Assembly (NCBI GenBank): GCA_030706285.1
Contig: JAUZOU010000227.1
Coordinates: forward strand, 1-5,328
Direction: 5' to 3'
Length of the DNA: 5,328 nt
Source of the DNA: Bacteroidota bacterium
GTDB taxonomy: Bacteria; Bacteroidota; Bacteroidia; Bacteroidales; UBA1402
The translations under genes were made by a program, and so were the position numbers. The notes under the pieces are model-generated. The model worked only from the letters and a program-made list of their open reading frames with translations, made no database searches and was not told the origin of the DNA. This document shows positions 1 through 5,328 of the stretch, one piece after another; position 1 is the stretch's first letter, and every line of letters starts with the position of its first letter.

Positions 1-1341
1 GGATTTCATGAGTTCGAAATCTCCGCTTTTCAGCATCGGCCAATAAACCAGCCGTTGATTTTGGGCCGTAAAACTGCCGCCACCCCAACGGCGGAAATCC
101 GGCGTCTGCTTACGGTCAGTCTCTACATATTCAGGATCGAAGGTGAATAATCCGCCGTTGAATTTAGTCGGATAGTCTCCATAGGCATTGCAACCAAGCT
201 GGTAACGGAATACCTGATAATTCCGGCCGACCTGCCAGGGCTTGGCTGTGACGTCGTCATTGTCTTCATTGATGCGAATATAGCTTCTGTCCCAGAAATC
301 TTCCCACCAATCCAACGTCTGTCTTCTGGCATGTTTGTTGTTGAGATTGGCATCCATGAGTGTTTTGGCCAGCCCATCTTCCCATTTGTAAACTGAATCG
401 ACTGCAGCGGTGTACAACACGATTTCAGCCGTGTGCCTGGTATCAGGTACCCGGCTTTTCAGTTTCCAACCCCAAAAGGGTGTACTGGCATAGATTCCTT
501 TGGTGAGGCTGTCGGCCACCATGTTCCGGCCTTTTACCAACCCTCCGAATACCAGATTATGCAGCGGATTGAACAGTTTATTTTTCACACTGTCCAGCCC
601 TTGTTGTTCAACAACCAGATCGAAACTGGTATTGACGTTTCTATTCTGATGGTAAAATAAAATGGCATTGTTGTCTGCGACAAACGAGACATTGTCTTTG
701 TCCAGTATGGCTTTCTGCGGCGCTCCCAACCAGGACCGGCAGGCATCTTTTTCCGCATTCGTGAGCTCTTGGGAATTCTGACGCCAGTTCTCATAGGTGA
801 TGACCGCTTCGGATTTATCACTACTGGATATATCAAGGTGTATGACAGGCCGGTGAACGTCCACCCAGACAATGATGCTGGCACTGGTACCGAATCTGTC
901 TCCATTGATTTCGACACACCCTTTTTCAAGATTGAGCTTTTGGCTAAAGGATGAACCTTCCTCAAATGGGTTGGGCGTGAGGTGAATCCGGATTCTTCCA
1001 AGCTTCGGGAAACCGTTCAGTTCATCAAATGTTCCACTTCTGGCCAGGTACATCAGTACATCTCCATTTTCAACCCAGACATTCAGCCCGATATCTCCGC
1101 CACCGCAAGGCATGCTTTCGCCGGAATTTTTACTGGGGCTTTTCCATTCGATGTTATACGATTCAAGCCAATCGTTATTGGCGTAGGTTAATTGGCTGGT
1201 ACCGTAGAGGCACATCAGCAATAGTAAAATTAATTTGAAGCTAGAACTATTTTTTATGGATAAGCAATTGATGCAGAATCTTATGGAAAGCGCTCGAAAA
1301 GACAGTTTTGTCCCTGATCGTTTAAGGTGTATGGTGGTCAT
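1..1341 (-). CDS. DUF5703 protein, exported, GH95/GH65-like; 3' end off the left edge
   Basis: The frame is open for 447 codons with no stop before the left edge. A hydrophobic stretch (about residues 35-47, FKLILLLLMCLYG) and a TYA/NN junction near 54-55 look like a Sec signal peptide, so the product is probably exported. Residues 68-90 hold the DUF5703 N-terminal signature (SPSKN...MPCGGGDIGLNVWVE), followed by LGRIRIHLTPNPFE near 107-120. MPCGGGDIG resembles the PxGNGxLG motif opening GH95 fucosidases. After a helical linker (LDWWEDFWDRSY, about 336-347) the chain enters what looks like an (alpha/alpha)6 barrel: YPTKFNGGLF (390-399) and WGGGSFTAQNQRLVYWPML (419-437) resemble the GH95 segments QGLW and NINTEMNYWP. 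Family members run to roughly 800 residues as I recall, so the rest of the barrel and the general acid and base lie outside. The family is secure, glycan hydrolysis is inference, and the substrate is unknown. ATG 1341 is the only upstream ATG but gives an odd 28-residue extension; other possible starts are ATA 1257, TTG 1221 and ATG 1215. Confidence 0.85.
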   Translation of the reverse strand, partial: MTTIHLKRSGTKLSFRALSIRFCINCLSIKNSSSFKLILLLLMCLYGTSQLTYANNDWLESYNIEWKSPSKNSGESMPCGGGDIGLNVWVENGDVLMYLARSGTFDELNGFPKLGRIRIHLTPNPFEEGSSFSQKLNLEKGCVEINGDRFGTSASIIVWVDVHRPVIHLDISSSDKSEAVITYENWRQNSQELTNAEKDACRSWLGAPQKAILDKDNVSFVADNNAILFYHQNRNVNTSFDLVVEQQGLDSVKNKLFNPLHNLVFGGLVKGRNMVADSLTKGIYASTPFWGWKLKSRVPDTRHTAEIVLYTAAVDSVYKWEDGLAKTLMDANLNNKHARRQTLDWWEDFWDRSYIRINEDNDDVTAKPWQVGRNYQVFRYQLGCNAYGDYPTKFNGGLFTFDPEYVETDRKQTPDFRRWGGGSFTAQNQRLVYWPMLKSGDFELMKS

Positions 1342-1358
1342 GGAGTGGCGTATTTTCT

Positions 1359-1366
1359 CAAAGATA
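1359..1366 (-). promoter_or_regulatory. Candidate -7 box for the DUF5703 gene
   Basis: The minus strand reads TATCTTTG, an exact match to the Bacteroides -7 consensus TAnnTTTG. It lies just downstream of the rpmA terminator and upstream of the DUF5703 gene, where a promoter would be expected. There is no TTTG at the usual 19-21 base distance upstream, so the match rests on one element only. Transcription would start near 1355, about 14 bases before ATG 1341 or nearly 100 bases before the signal-peptide-like start at 1257. Confidence 0.4.
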
Positions 1367-1378
1367 GCAACTCCAACG

Positions 1379-1407
1379 AAAAAGGCCGCTTACAAAGCGG
1401 CCTTTTT
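1379..1407 (-). terminator. Rho-independent terminator of rplU-rpmA
   Basis: A perfect inverted repeat has 13-base arms (1379-1391 and 1395-1407) around a 3-base loop. The core is GGCCGCTT/AAGCGGCC, flanked by A5 and T5, so the transcript ends in a U5 tract after a GC-rich stem. It begins 21 bases after the rpmA stop codon. The symmetric A and T runs would let it act in both directions, but no plus-strand gene converges on it. It separates the ribosomal protein unit from the DUF5703 gene. Confidence 0.88.
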
Positions 1408-1428
1408 AATAACTTTTCAACTTTTTTG

Positions 1429-1695
1429 TCATTCCCCAACGGGTGCAGGAATCACAGAAACGTAAGATCTGTCTTCTTTTTTACGACGGAAACTAACGGT
1501 TCCATCGACCAAAGCGTATAATGTGTGGTCTTTGCCCATGCCGACGTTTTCACCAGGATGGTGTACGGTGCCCCGTTGACGGATTAAAATATTACCTGCA
1601 ATTACAGCTTCACCGCCGAACTTTTTTACGCCCAATCGCTTGCTTTCTGATTCGCGGCCGTTCTTTGAACTACCGACTCCTTTCTTATGTGCCAT
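1429..1695 (-). CDS. rpmA: 50S ribosomal protein L27
   Basis: This is the complete 88-residue bacterial L27 (bL27), a large-subunit protein whose N-terminal tail reaches toward the peptidyl transferase centre and helps place tRNA. The N-terminus MAHKKGVGSSKNGRESESKR is the classic basic, flexible tail. It starts directly at MAHKK, without the cleavable extension found in Firmicutes L27. The family signature GNILIRQRGTVHHPG is at residues 34-48, and the C-terminal beta part ends in SVIPAPVGE. The length is normal. It follows rplU by 19 bases, which is the standard L21-L27 pairing, and a strong terminator lies 21 bases after its stop. There is no Shine-Dalgarno sequence; the gap is A-rich before the ATG, as is usual in Bacteroidota. 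Expression is expected from the promoter ahead of rplU. Confidence 0.98.
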   Translation of the reverse strand: MAHKKGVGSSKNGRESESKRLGVKKFGGEAVIAGNILIRQRGTVHHPGENVGMGKDHTLYALVDGTVSFRRKKEDRSYVSVIPAPVGE

Positions 1696-1714
1696 TGTTG
1701 TTCTATTTTAAGGA

Positions 1715-2026
1715 TTAAGCTATTACTTCGTTGATTTTGACTTCCGTAAGATATTGACGGTGACCGTTCAATTTACGATACCCTTTTCTGCGTCTCTTTT
1801 TGAAAATCAACACTTTTTCGCCTTTTAAGTGTGACAATATTTCACACACGACTTTAGCGCCTTCGATCGTTGGTTCACCAACATTTACGGTACCTTCGTT
1901 GTCTACCAACAACACTTTGTCAAATTCTACAACAGAACCAGGTTCTGCTTCGAGGCGGTGAACATACAATCTTTTGCCGGCTTCAGCCTTGAACTGTTGT
2001 CCCGCGATTTCTACAATTGCGTACAT
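1715..2026 (-). CDS. rplU: 50S ribosomal protein L21
   Basis: This is the complete 103-residue bacterial L21 (bL21), an rRNA-binding protein of the large subunit. The start MYAIVEIAGQQFKAEAGKRL is the typical family N-terminus, so I chose ATG 2026. An upstream in-frame TTG at 2071 would add 15 residues with no family match and would lie within the leader hairpin. The C-terminal basic signature KKRRRKGYRKLNGHRQYL, about residues 73-90, is the RNA-contacting segment. The gene is first of the rplU-rpmA pair and has its own promoter (TTTG-N20-TACTTTTG) about 85 bases upstream, with a leader containing a candidate hairpin. No Shine-Dalgarno sequence is present; the stretch before the ATG is AT-rich. 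Nothing in the protein is truncated or unusual. Confidence 0.98.
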   Translation of the reverse strand: MYAIVEIAGQQFKAEAGKRLYVHRLEAEPGSVVEFDKVLLVDNEGTVNVGEPTIEGAKVVCEILSHLKGEKVLIFKKRRRKGYRKLNGHRQYLTEVKINEVIA

Positions 2027-2056
2027 TAACTGATTATATTTCAAGTTATACTCCGG

Positions 2057-2096
2057 AAGGTGGGATATCAATAGACAGCGCCGCTTGATAAACCTT
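2057..2096 (-). promoter_or_regulatory. Candidate hairpin in the rplU leader
   Basis: Within the predicted 5' leader of rplU the transcript can form an outer 5-bp stem (AAGGT at 2096-2092 with ACCTT at 2061-2057). A small internal loop (T against TCCC) separates it from an inner 6-bp stem (TATCAA at 2090-2085 with TTGATA at 2071-2066), which closes a 13-base GC-rich loop. It sits 30 bases before the start codon. Ribosomal protein leaders often hold structures for autogenous control, and an L21 leader motif is known in Firmicutes. Whether this one is regulatory is inference, since the stem is short and A/U-rich and could be chance. Confidence 0.35.
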
Positions 2097-2111
2097 ACTC
2101 GAATCGAGGTG

Positions 2112-2143
2112 CAAAAGTATGCAATATCAATGGAATATCCAAA
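2112..2143 (-). promoter_or_regulatory. Promoter of rplU-rpmA (Bacteroides type)
   Basis: On the minus strand a TTTG at 2143-2140 is followed after exactly 20 bases by TACTTTTG at 2119-2112. This matches the Bacteroidota primary sigma consensus, -33 TTTG and -7 TAnnTTTG, with the expected spacing. The predicted start of transcription is near 2108, which gives a leader of about 80 bases before the rplU ATG. The promoter begins 18 bases after the trxB stop codon. I saw no clear terminator between them, so some read-through from trxB is possible. Confidence 0.75.
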
Positions 2144-2161
2144 AAAATGTTTCCGTTTTTA

Positions 2162-3112
2162 TTACAATTTATTTGCTACGAGATAGCGCTCCGCTTCAAT
2201 TGCTGCAGCACAACCACTACCTGCAGCTGTGATGGCTTGTCGATAGCTCGGATCAGCCACATCACCGGCAGCAAATACACCTGGTATGTTTGTCCTCGGA
2301 GTGCCGGGAATGGTTTTGATGTAACCGGTTTCATCCAACTCCAGATAGTTGGCAAAGATATCCGTGTTTGGTTTATGCCCGATGGCGAGGAAAAATCCAT
2401 CAATGGCGATGTCTACCTTGGTTTCATCAGGTTTACCCCGGCGTTTGACCAGATGTGCCCCTTCCACTCCGTTCTCTCCGAATAATCCGGTGGTTTCATG
2501 TTCAAACAGCACGGTGATGTTCGGTGTATTCAGGATGCGTTCCTGCATAATCTTTGAGGCTCTCAGGAATGGTTTCCGGACAATGAGGTACACTTGAGAA
2601 GCAAGGCCTGCCAAATAAGAAGCCTCTTCACAGGCTGTATCTCCGCCACCGACGACGGCTACTTTTTTCTTGCGGTAAAAGAATCCGTCACAGGTGGCAC
2701 AGGCTGATACGCCCATTCCGGCATATTTGATTTCATCCGGTAGCCCAAGGTACTGGGCGGTGGCGCCTGTCGCGATAATCAGCGTATCGCAGGTGAGCGT
2801 TTTCTCACCGTCGATGGTAATGGCATATGGAGCCGTCGATAGTTCAACAAAGGTAGCGACTCCACGCCGTACGTCTGCTCCAAACTTAATGGCTTGTTTC
2901 CGTAGGTCTTCCATCATATCGTTACCAGAAACACCGTCCGGATAGCCAGGAAAATTTTCGATTTCTGTCGTTGTGGTCAATTGTCCGCCTGGTTGTAAGC
3001 CTTCATATAAAACAGGGGATAAATTGGAGCGTCCTGCGTAGATGGCGGCGGTATATCCTGCCGGTCCGGATCCGATGATCAGGCAGCGTACATGTTCGGT
3101 AACGTTGGTCAT
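2162..3112 (-). CDS. trxB: Thioredoxin-disulfide reductase
   Basis: This 316-residue, full-length low-molecular-weight thioredoxin reductase is a cytoplasmic FAD flavoprotein that passes electrons from NADPH to oxidised thioredoxin. The FAD-binding GSGPAG is at residues 14-19, with PGGQL at 41-45. The redox pair C138-A-T-C141 is in the usual CATCDG setting. The NAD(P)H Rossmann motif GGGDTA is at 155-160, and the second FAD motif AAGDVAD at 281-287, followed by the RQAITAAGSG helix. The 2'-phosphate-binding motif HRRxxxR of the E. coli enzyme reads VRKPFLR here (178-184), so two of its four key residues differ. NADPH use is still expected but is not proven by sequence. The gene follows the LolA-like gene by 38 bases with no promoter in between, so it is probably transcribed with ftsK and lolA. 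ATG 3112 is chosen because the FAD motif starts at the usual distance from it. Confidence 0.97.
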   Translation of the reverse strand: MTNVTEHVRCLIIGSGPAGYTAAIYAGRSNLSPVLYEGLQPGGQLTTTTEIENFPGYPDGVSGNDMMEDLRKQAIKFGADVRRGVATFVELSTAPYAITIDGEKTLTCDTLIIATGATAQYLGLPDEIKYAGMGVSACATCDGFFYRKKKVAVVGGGDTACEEASYLAGLASQVYLIVRKPFLRASKIMQERILNTPNITVLFEHETTGLFGENGVEGAHLVKRRGKPDETKVDIAIDGFFLAIGHKPNTDIFANYLELDETGYIKTIPGTPRTNIPGVFAAGDVADPSYRQAITAAGSGCAAAIEAERYLVANKL

Positions 3113-3150
3113 GGTTAATATGATTGGTTGATGTTTTGATTACTAAGCAA

Positions 3151-3798
3151 TTATCTAAGATCGATGACTTCTGTGCTCGGATAGTTTTTTTGCTGAAAGA
3201 TAAAGAGGGTATCAGGGTAATTCTGTCCTGTCAGATAAGTCGGGATAGAAATGCGCGAACCGGACTTGTCTTTGTTGGTAATAATGATCCTGACTGGCCT
3301 TAACGAGGTCTTGTCAAATGTAGCTACAATGCCCGACAGTTGACTGTACTTATCTGTCGGAGTCAGCAATACGTTCAACAGGACTTTGCCGTTATCGGAT
3401 TCTTGACCGGTAAATTTACATTTATACCCATGTTTGTACAACTGAAACACATTAACGGGATTGATCATGAGCAATTCCTTTTCAGTCGGATTGCTGACAT
3501 TGACTTCCTGGTTTTTTTTCAGGTAAACCCATTGGTTATTGCCGTCAAACCAGGTAATCATTTCTTCAACTTCCAGCTTGAACTTTTTGCCTTTCAAGCG
3601 GATGGATCCATCCATCTTTCCCCCAAGTTTGCCACCTTTGCTCAGTATCTGGAGCGAAAATCCGGCTTTTACACCACCTGCCTTTATGTATGCAGCTGAG
3701 GCTTTGTTGAGTATATCAAGGGCTTTGGCATCATTTTGAGCAAAACTGGCTGAAGCGGACAACCAACATGCCATTACGAAATACAGATAACGTTTCAT
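3151..3798 (-). CDS. lolA: LolA-like periplasmic outer-membrane lipoprotein chaperone
   Basis: The complete 215-residue protein starts MKRYLYFVMACWLSASASFA, a Sec signal peptide with likely cleavage after A20, so it should act in the periplasm. Cys11 lies too early and in a poor context to be a lipobox. The mature part reads as the LolA fold, an open beta-barrel with a lid that shields lipoprotein acyl chains: AYIKAGGVKAGFSLQILSKG (about 36-55), SIRLKGKKFKLEVEEMITWF, then DGNNQWVYLKKNQEVNVSNP, the counterpart of the SDGKTLWFYDP-like segment in LolA. It ends in YPSTEVIDLR, typical of the Bacteroidales family. LolA takes lipoproteins from the LolCDE transporter to the outer membrane. Identity with proteobacterial LolA is low, so the call is family-level. 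It sits 71 bases after ftsK, the same ftsK-lolA order as in E. coli, and 38 bases before trxB. Confidence 0.88.
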   Translation of the reverse strand: MKRYLYFVMACWLSASASFAQNDAKALDILNKASAAYIKAGGVKAGFSLQILSKGGKLGGKMDGSIRLKGKKFKLEVEEMITWFDGNNQWVYLKKNQEVNVSNPTEKELLMINPVNVFQLYKHGYKCKFTGQESDNGKVLLNVLLTPTDKYSQLSGIVATFDKTSLRPVRIIITNKDKSGSRISIPTYLTGQNYPDTLFIFQQKNYPSTEVIDLR

Positions 3799-3869
3799 AT
3801 CAATAGAAAATTAGTTAAGACTCCACTTTTAAATGAGACTCCTACCTGGGAAACCGGGCATGGATGTCA

Positions 3870-5328
3870 TTATGGTACTCTGGCCAGCAGATTATCCAGT
3901 TGGAATTCGTCTTCGACCAATACCTGACGAGCCTTGCTGCCTTCATTCGGACCGATGATGCCGGCTGCTTCCAATTGGTCGACAATGCGGCCTGCCCGGT
4001 TGTATCCGATGGAAAACTTCCGCTGGATGAGGGATGTCGATCCTTGCTGATGAATGACGATCAGTCTGGCTGCCTCTTCGAACAACGGATCACGGTCGCC
4101 GATATCGCTCATCGTGCCGCCTCCACTGCTGTTTCCGTCTGTGGTCGGTTCTGGCAGGTAGAAGGCTGTCGGATACCCTTGTTGTTCGCTGATGAAATTA
4201 GTAATGTTGATGACCTCTGGTGTATCGACGAAAGCACACTGCACACGCACCAGATCACTGCCTTGTGAAAAGAGCATATCACCCCGGCCGATCAGCTGGT
4301 TGGCTCCGGAAGCATCCAGAATGGTTCTGGAGTCGGTTACTGAAATAACACGGAAAGCAACCCGGGCTGGGAAGTTGGCCTTGATTGTACCGGTAATGAT
4401 GTTGGTGGTAGGCCGTTGAGTCGCAATGATCATATGGATACCAACTGCTCTGGCTTTCTGGGCAATACGGGCAATCGGCATTTCGATCTCCTTGCCAGCC
4501 GTCATGATAAGATCGCCGAACTCATCGATCACCACAACAATGTACGGCAGGAACTTGTGCCCTTTTTCCGGATTCAGGTGCCGGCTGATGAACTTCGTAT
4601 TGTATTCCTTGATGTTCCTGCAATTGGCCAGCATCAACAGGTTATAGCGGTCGTCCATTTCTTTGGTCAGCGAGTTCAGGGTCTGGATGACTTTCGTAAA
4701 ATCCGTAACAATGGCTTTGCTGTCATCAGGCAGTTTGGCTAGAAAATGTTTTTCAATGGCTGAGTAAATGTTGAATTCGACCATTTTCGGATCCACCAGT
4801 ACGAACTTTAGTTCAGACGGATGTTTCTTGTAAAGCAGCGATGTGATCATGGCATTCAGCCCGACGGATTTTCCCTGGCCTGTCGCACCGGCCACCAGTA
4901 CGTGCGGCATTTTACACAGATCGACGATGAAGACATCGTTTGTGATGGTTTTACCGAGAGCCATCGGCAACTCGTATTTCGACTCGGTAAATTTCTTGGA
5001 ATTGAGGACGCTGCGCATGGATACGATCTGAGGATCCCTGTTCGGCACCTCTATGCCGATCGTTCCCTTACCAGGGATAGGGGCGATGATACGGATGCCC
5101 AATGCGGCAAGGCTTAAAGCAATATCGTTTTCAAGGCTCTTGATACGGGAAATACGAATGCCTGGTTCGGGAATGATTTCGTACAATGTAACGGTTGCAC
5201 CGACGGTTGCGGTGATTGAACTGATACGGATGCTGAATTGTTCCAGCACTTCCTGAATGCGGCGTTTGTTGCTGCTTTGCTCTTCGTTGTTGACGATTGT
5301 ATCCGGGTTTTCGTACTGCTTCAGTAAA
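3870..5328 (-). CDS. ftsK: DNA translocase FtsK, C-terminal 485 residues; 5' end off the right edge
   Basis: FtsK is the septal DNA pump that clears and aligns chromosome ends during division and, in studied bacteria, activates XerCD at dif. The frame is open to the right edge; the GTG at 5249 is internal, because homologous sequence continues upstream (KRRIQEVLEQFSI). The N-terminal membrane domain and linker are outside the window. Counting from the first visible codon, the alpha domain covers about 20-110 (PGKGTIGIEVPN near 85-96). The beta RecA-like motor follows, with Walker A GATGQGKS at 147-154 (bases 4889-4866), Walker B VVVIDEFGDL with D268 and E269, and the IIATQRPT segment near 300-307. 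After a Gly/Ser-rich linker (DGNSSGGG, about 397-404) comes the gamma winged helix, about 413-476, with FSIGYNRAGRIVDQLEAAGI, which reads DNA orientation signals. All motor motifs are intact. It is the first visible gene of the ftsK-lolA-trxB run. Confidence 0.97.
   Translation of the reverse strand, partial: LLKQYENPDTIVNNEEQSSNKRRIQEVLEQFSIRISSITATVGATVTLYEIIPEPGIRISRIKSLENDIALSLAALGIRIIAPIPGKGTIGIEVPNRDPQIVSMRSVLNSKKFTESKYELPMALGKTITNDVFIVDLCKMPHVLVAGATGQGKSVGLNAMITSLLYKKHPSELKFVLVDPKMVEFNIYSAIEKHFLAKLPDDSKAIVTDFTKVIQTLNSLTKEMDDRYNLLMLANCRNIKEYNTKFISRHLNPEKGHKFLPYIVVVIDEFGDLIMTAGKEIEMPIARIAQKARAVGIHMIIATQRPTTNIITGTIKANFPARVAFRVISVTDSRTILDASGANQLIGRGDMLFSQGSDLVRVQCAFVDTPEVINITNFISEQQGYPTAFYLPEPTTDGNSSGGGTMSDIGDRDPLFEEAARLIVIHQQGSTSLIQRKFSIGYNRAGRIVDQLEAAGIIGPNEGSKARQVLVEDEFQLDNLLARVP

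Noticed and set aside
433..1001. Overlapping open frames on both strands within the DUF5703 gene (for example 585-1001 minus and 769-954 plus)
   Set aside because: They match no family and lie in the shadow of a 447-codon frame with clear DUF5703 signatures.
1235..1521. Plus-strand open frames across the terminator and the end of rpmA
   Set aside because: They cross a strong hairpin terminator and a conserved ribosomal gene on the other strand, and their translations show no recognisable domain.
2027..2071. Longer rplU starting at an in-frame TTG (2071), adding 15 residues
   Set aside because: L21 proteins begin at MYAIVEIAGQQ, which matches ATG 2026; the extra residues have no family counterpart and lie in the leader hairpin.
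2137..2165. Possible terminator after trxB from the A-run and T-run (AAAAACGG...TTTTTTT on the minus strand)
   Set aside because: The only pairing is A with T and there is no GC stem, so it would be a very weak hairpin; the T-run is part of the promoter region.
3768..3798. Lipoprotein reading of the LolA-like signal (VMAC with Cys11)
   Set aside because: The hydrophobic stretch before Cys11 is too short and VMAC fits the lipobox poorly; SASASFA/Q is a better signal peptidase I site.
3818..3842. Direct repeat AGACTCC (3818-3824 and 3836-3842) in the ftsK-lolA gap
   Set aside because: Two 7-base copies 18 bases apart could be an operator, but there is no promoter match nearby and copies this short are expected by chance.
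1..5328. Search by eye for CRISPR repeats, tRNA or rRNA genes, insertion sequence ends, toxin-antitoxin or defence genes
   Set aside because: None was seen. Nearly all bases are explained by six minus-strand genes with short gaps, and no gap exceeds 135 bases.

Overview
The window looks like a chromosomal segment of a Bacteroidota bacterium, probably of the order Bacteroidales. The evidence is as follows. No gene start has a clear Shine-Dalgarno sequence; the leaders are AT-rich instead. Two intergenic sites match the Bacteroides-type -7 box TAnnTTTG, one of them with a TTTG -33 element 20 bases upstream. The proteins also read as Bacteroidales versions of their families: a TrxB carrying a VRKxxxR nucleotide motif, a LolA-like chaperone ending in EVIDLR, and a DUF5703 protein. 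I cannot name the genus.

All genes lie on the minus strand, so transcription runs from the right edge to the left. From 5328 down to 3870 is the C-terminal 485 residues of the DNA translocase FtsK, whose N-terminal membrane part lies beyond the right edge. Then come a LolA-like periplasmic lipoprotein chaperone (3798-3151) and thioredoxin reductase TrxB (3112-2162). The gaps of 71 and 38 bases show no promoter or terminator, so these three are probably one transcript. A good promoter (2143-2112) and an 80-base leader with a candidate hairpin (2096-2057) precede rplU (L21, 2026-1715) and rpmA (L27, 1695-1429), which are 19 bases apart. A perfect 13-bp hairpin terminator (1407-1379) closes that ribosomal unit.

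Just past the terminator is a -7-like box (1366-1359) and then an exported DUF5703 protein that runs off the left edge (1341 to 1). It has no stop codon in 447 codons and resembles GH95/GH65-type glycosidases, so it is the accessory, probably carbohydrate-related, gene of the window.

The genes form three groups: a housekeeping unit for chromosome segregation, envelope lipoprotein traffic and cytoplasmic redox; a ribosomal protein unit; and a putative glycan-acting exported protein. I found no mobile element, CRISPR array, tRNA, rRNA or defence system. The points most worth a second look are the unclear start of the DUF5703 gene, where the signal peptide begins at an ATA codon, and the hairpin in the rplU leader.
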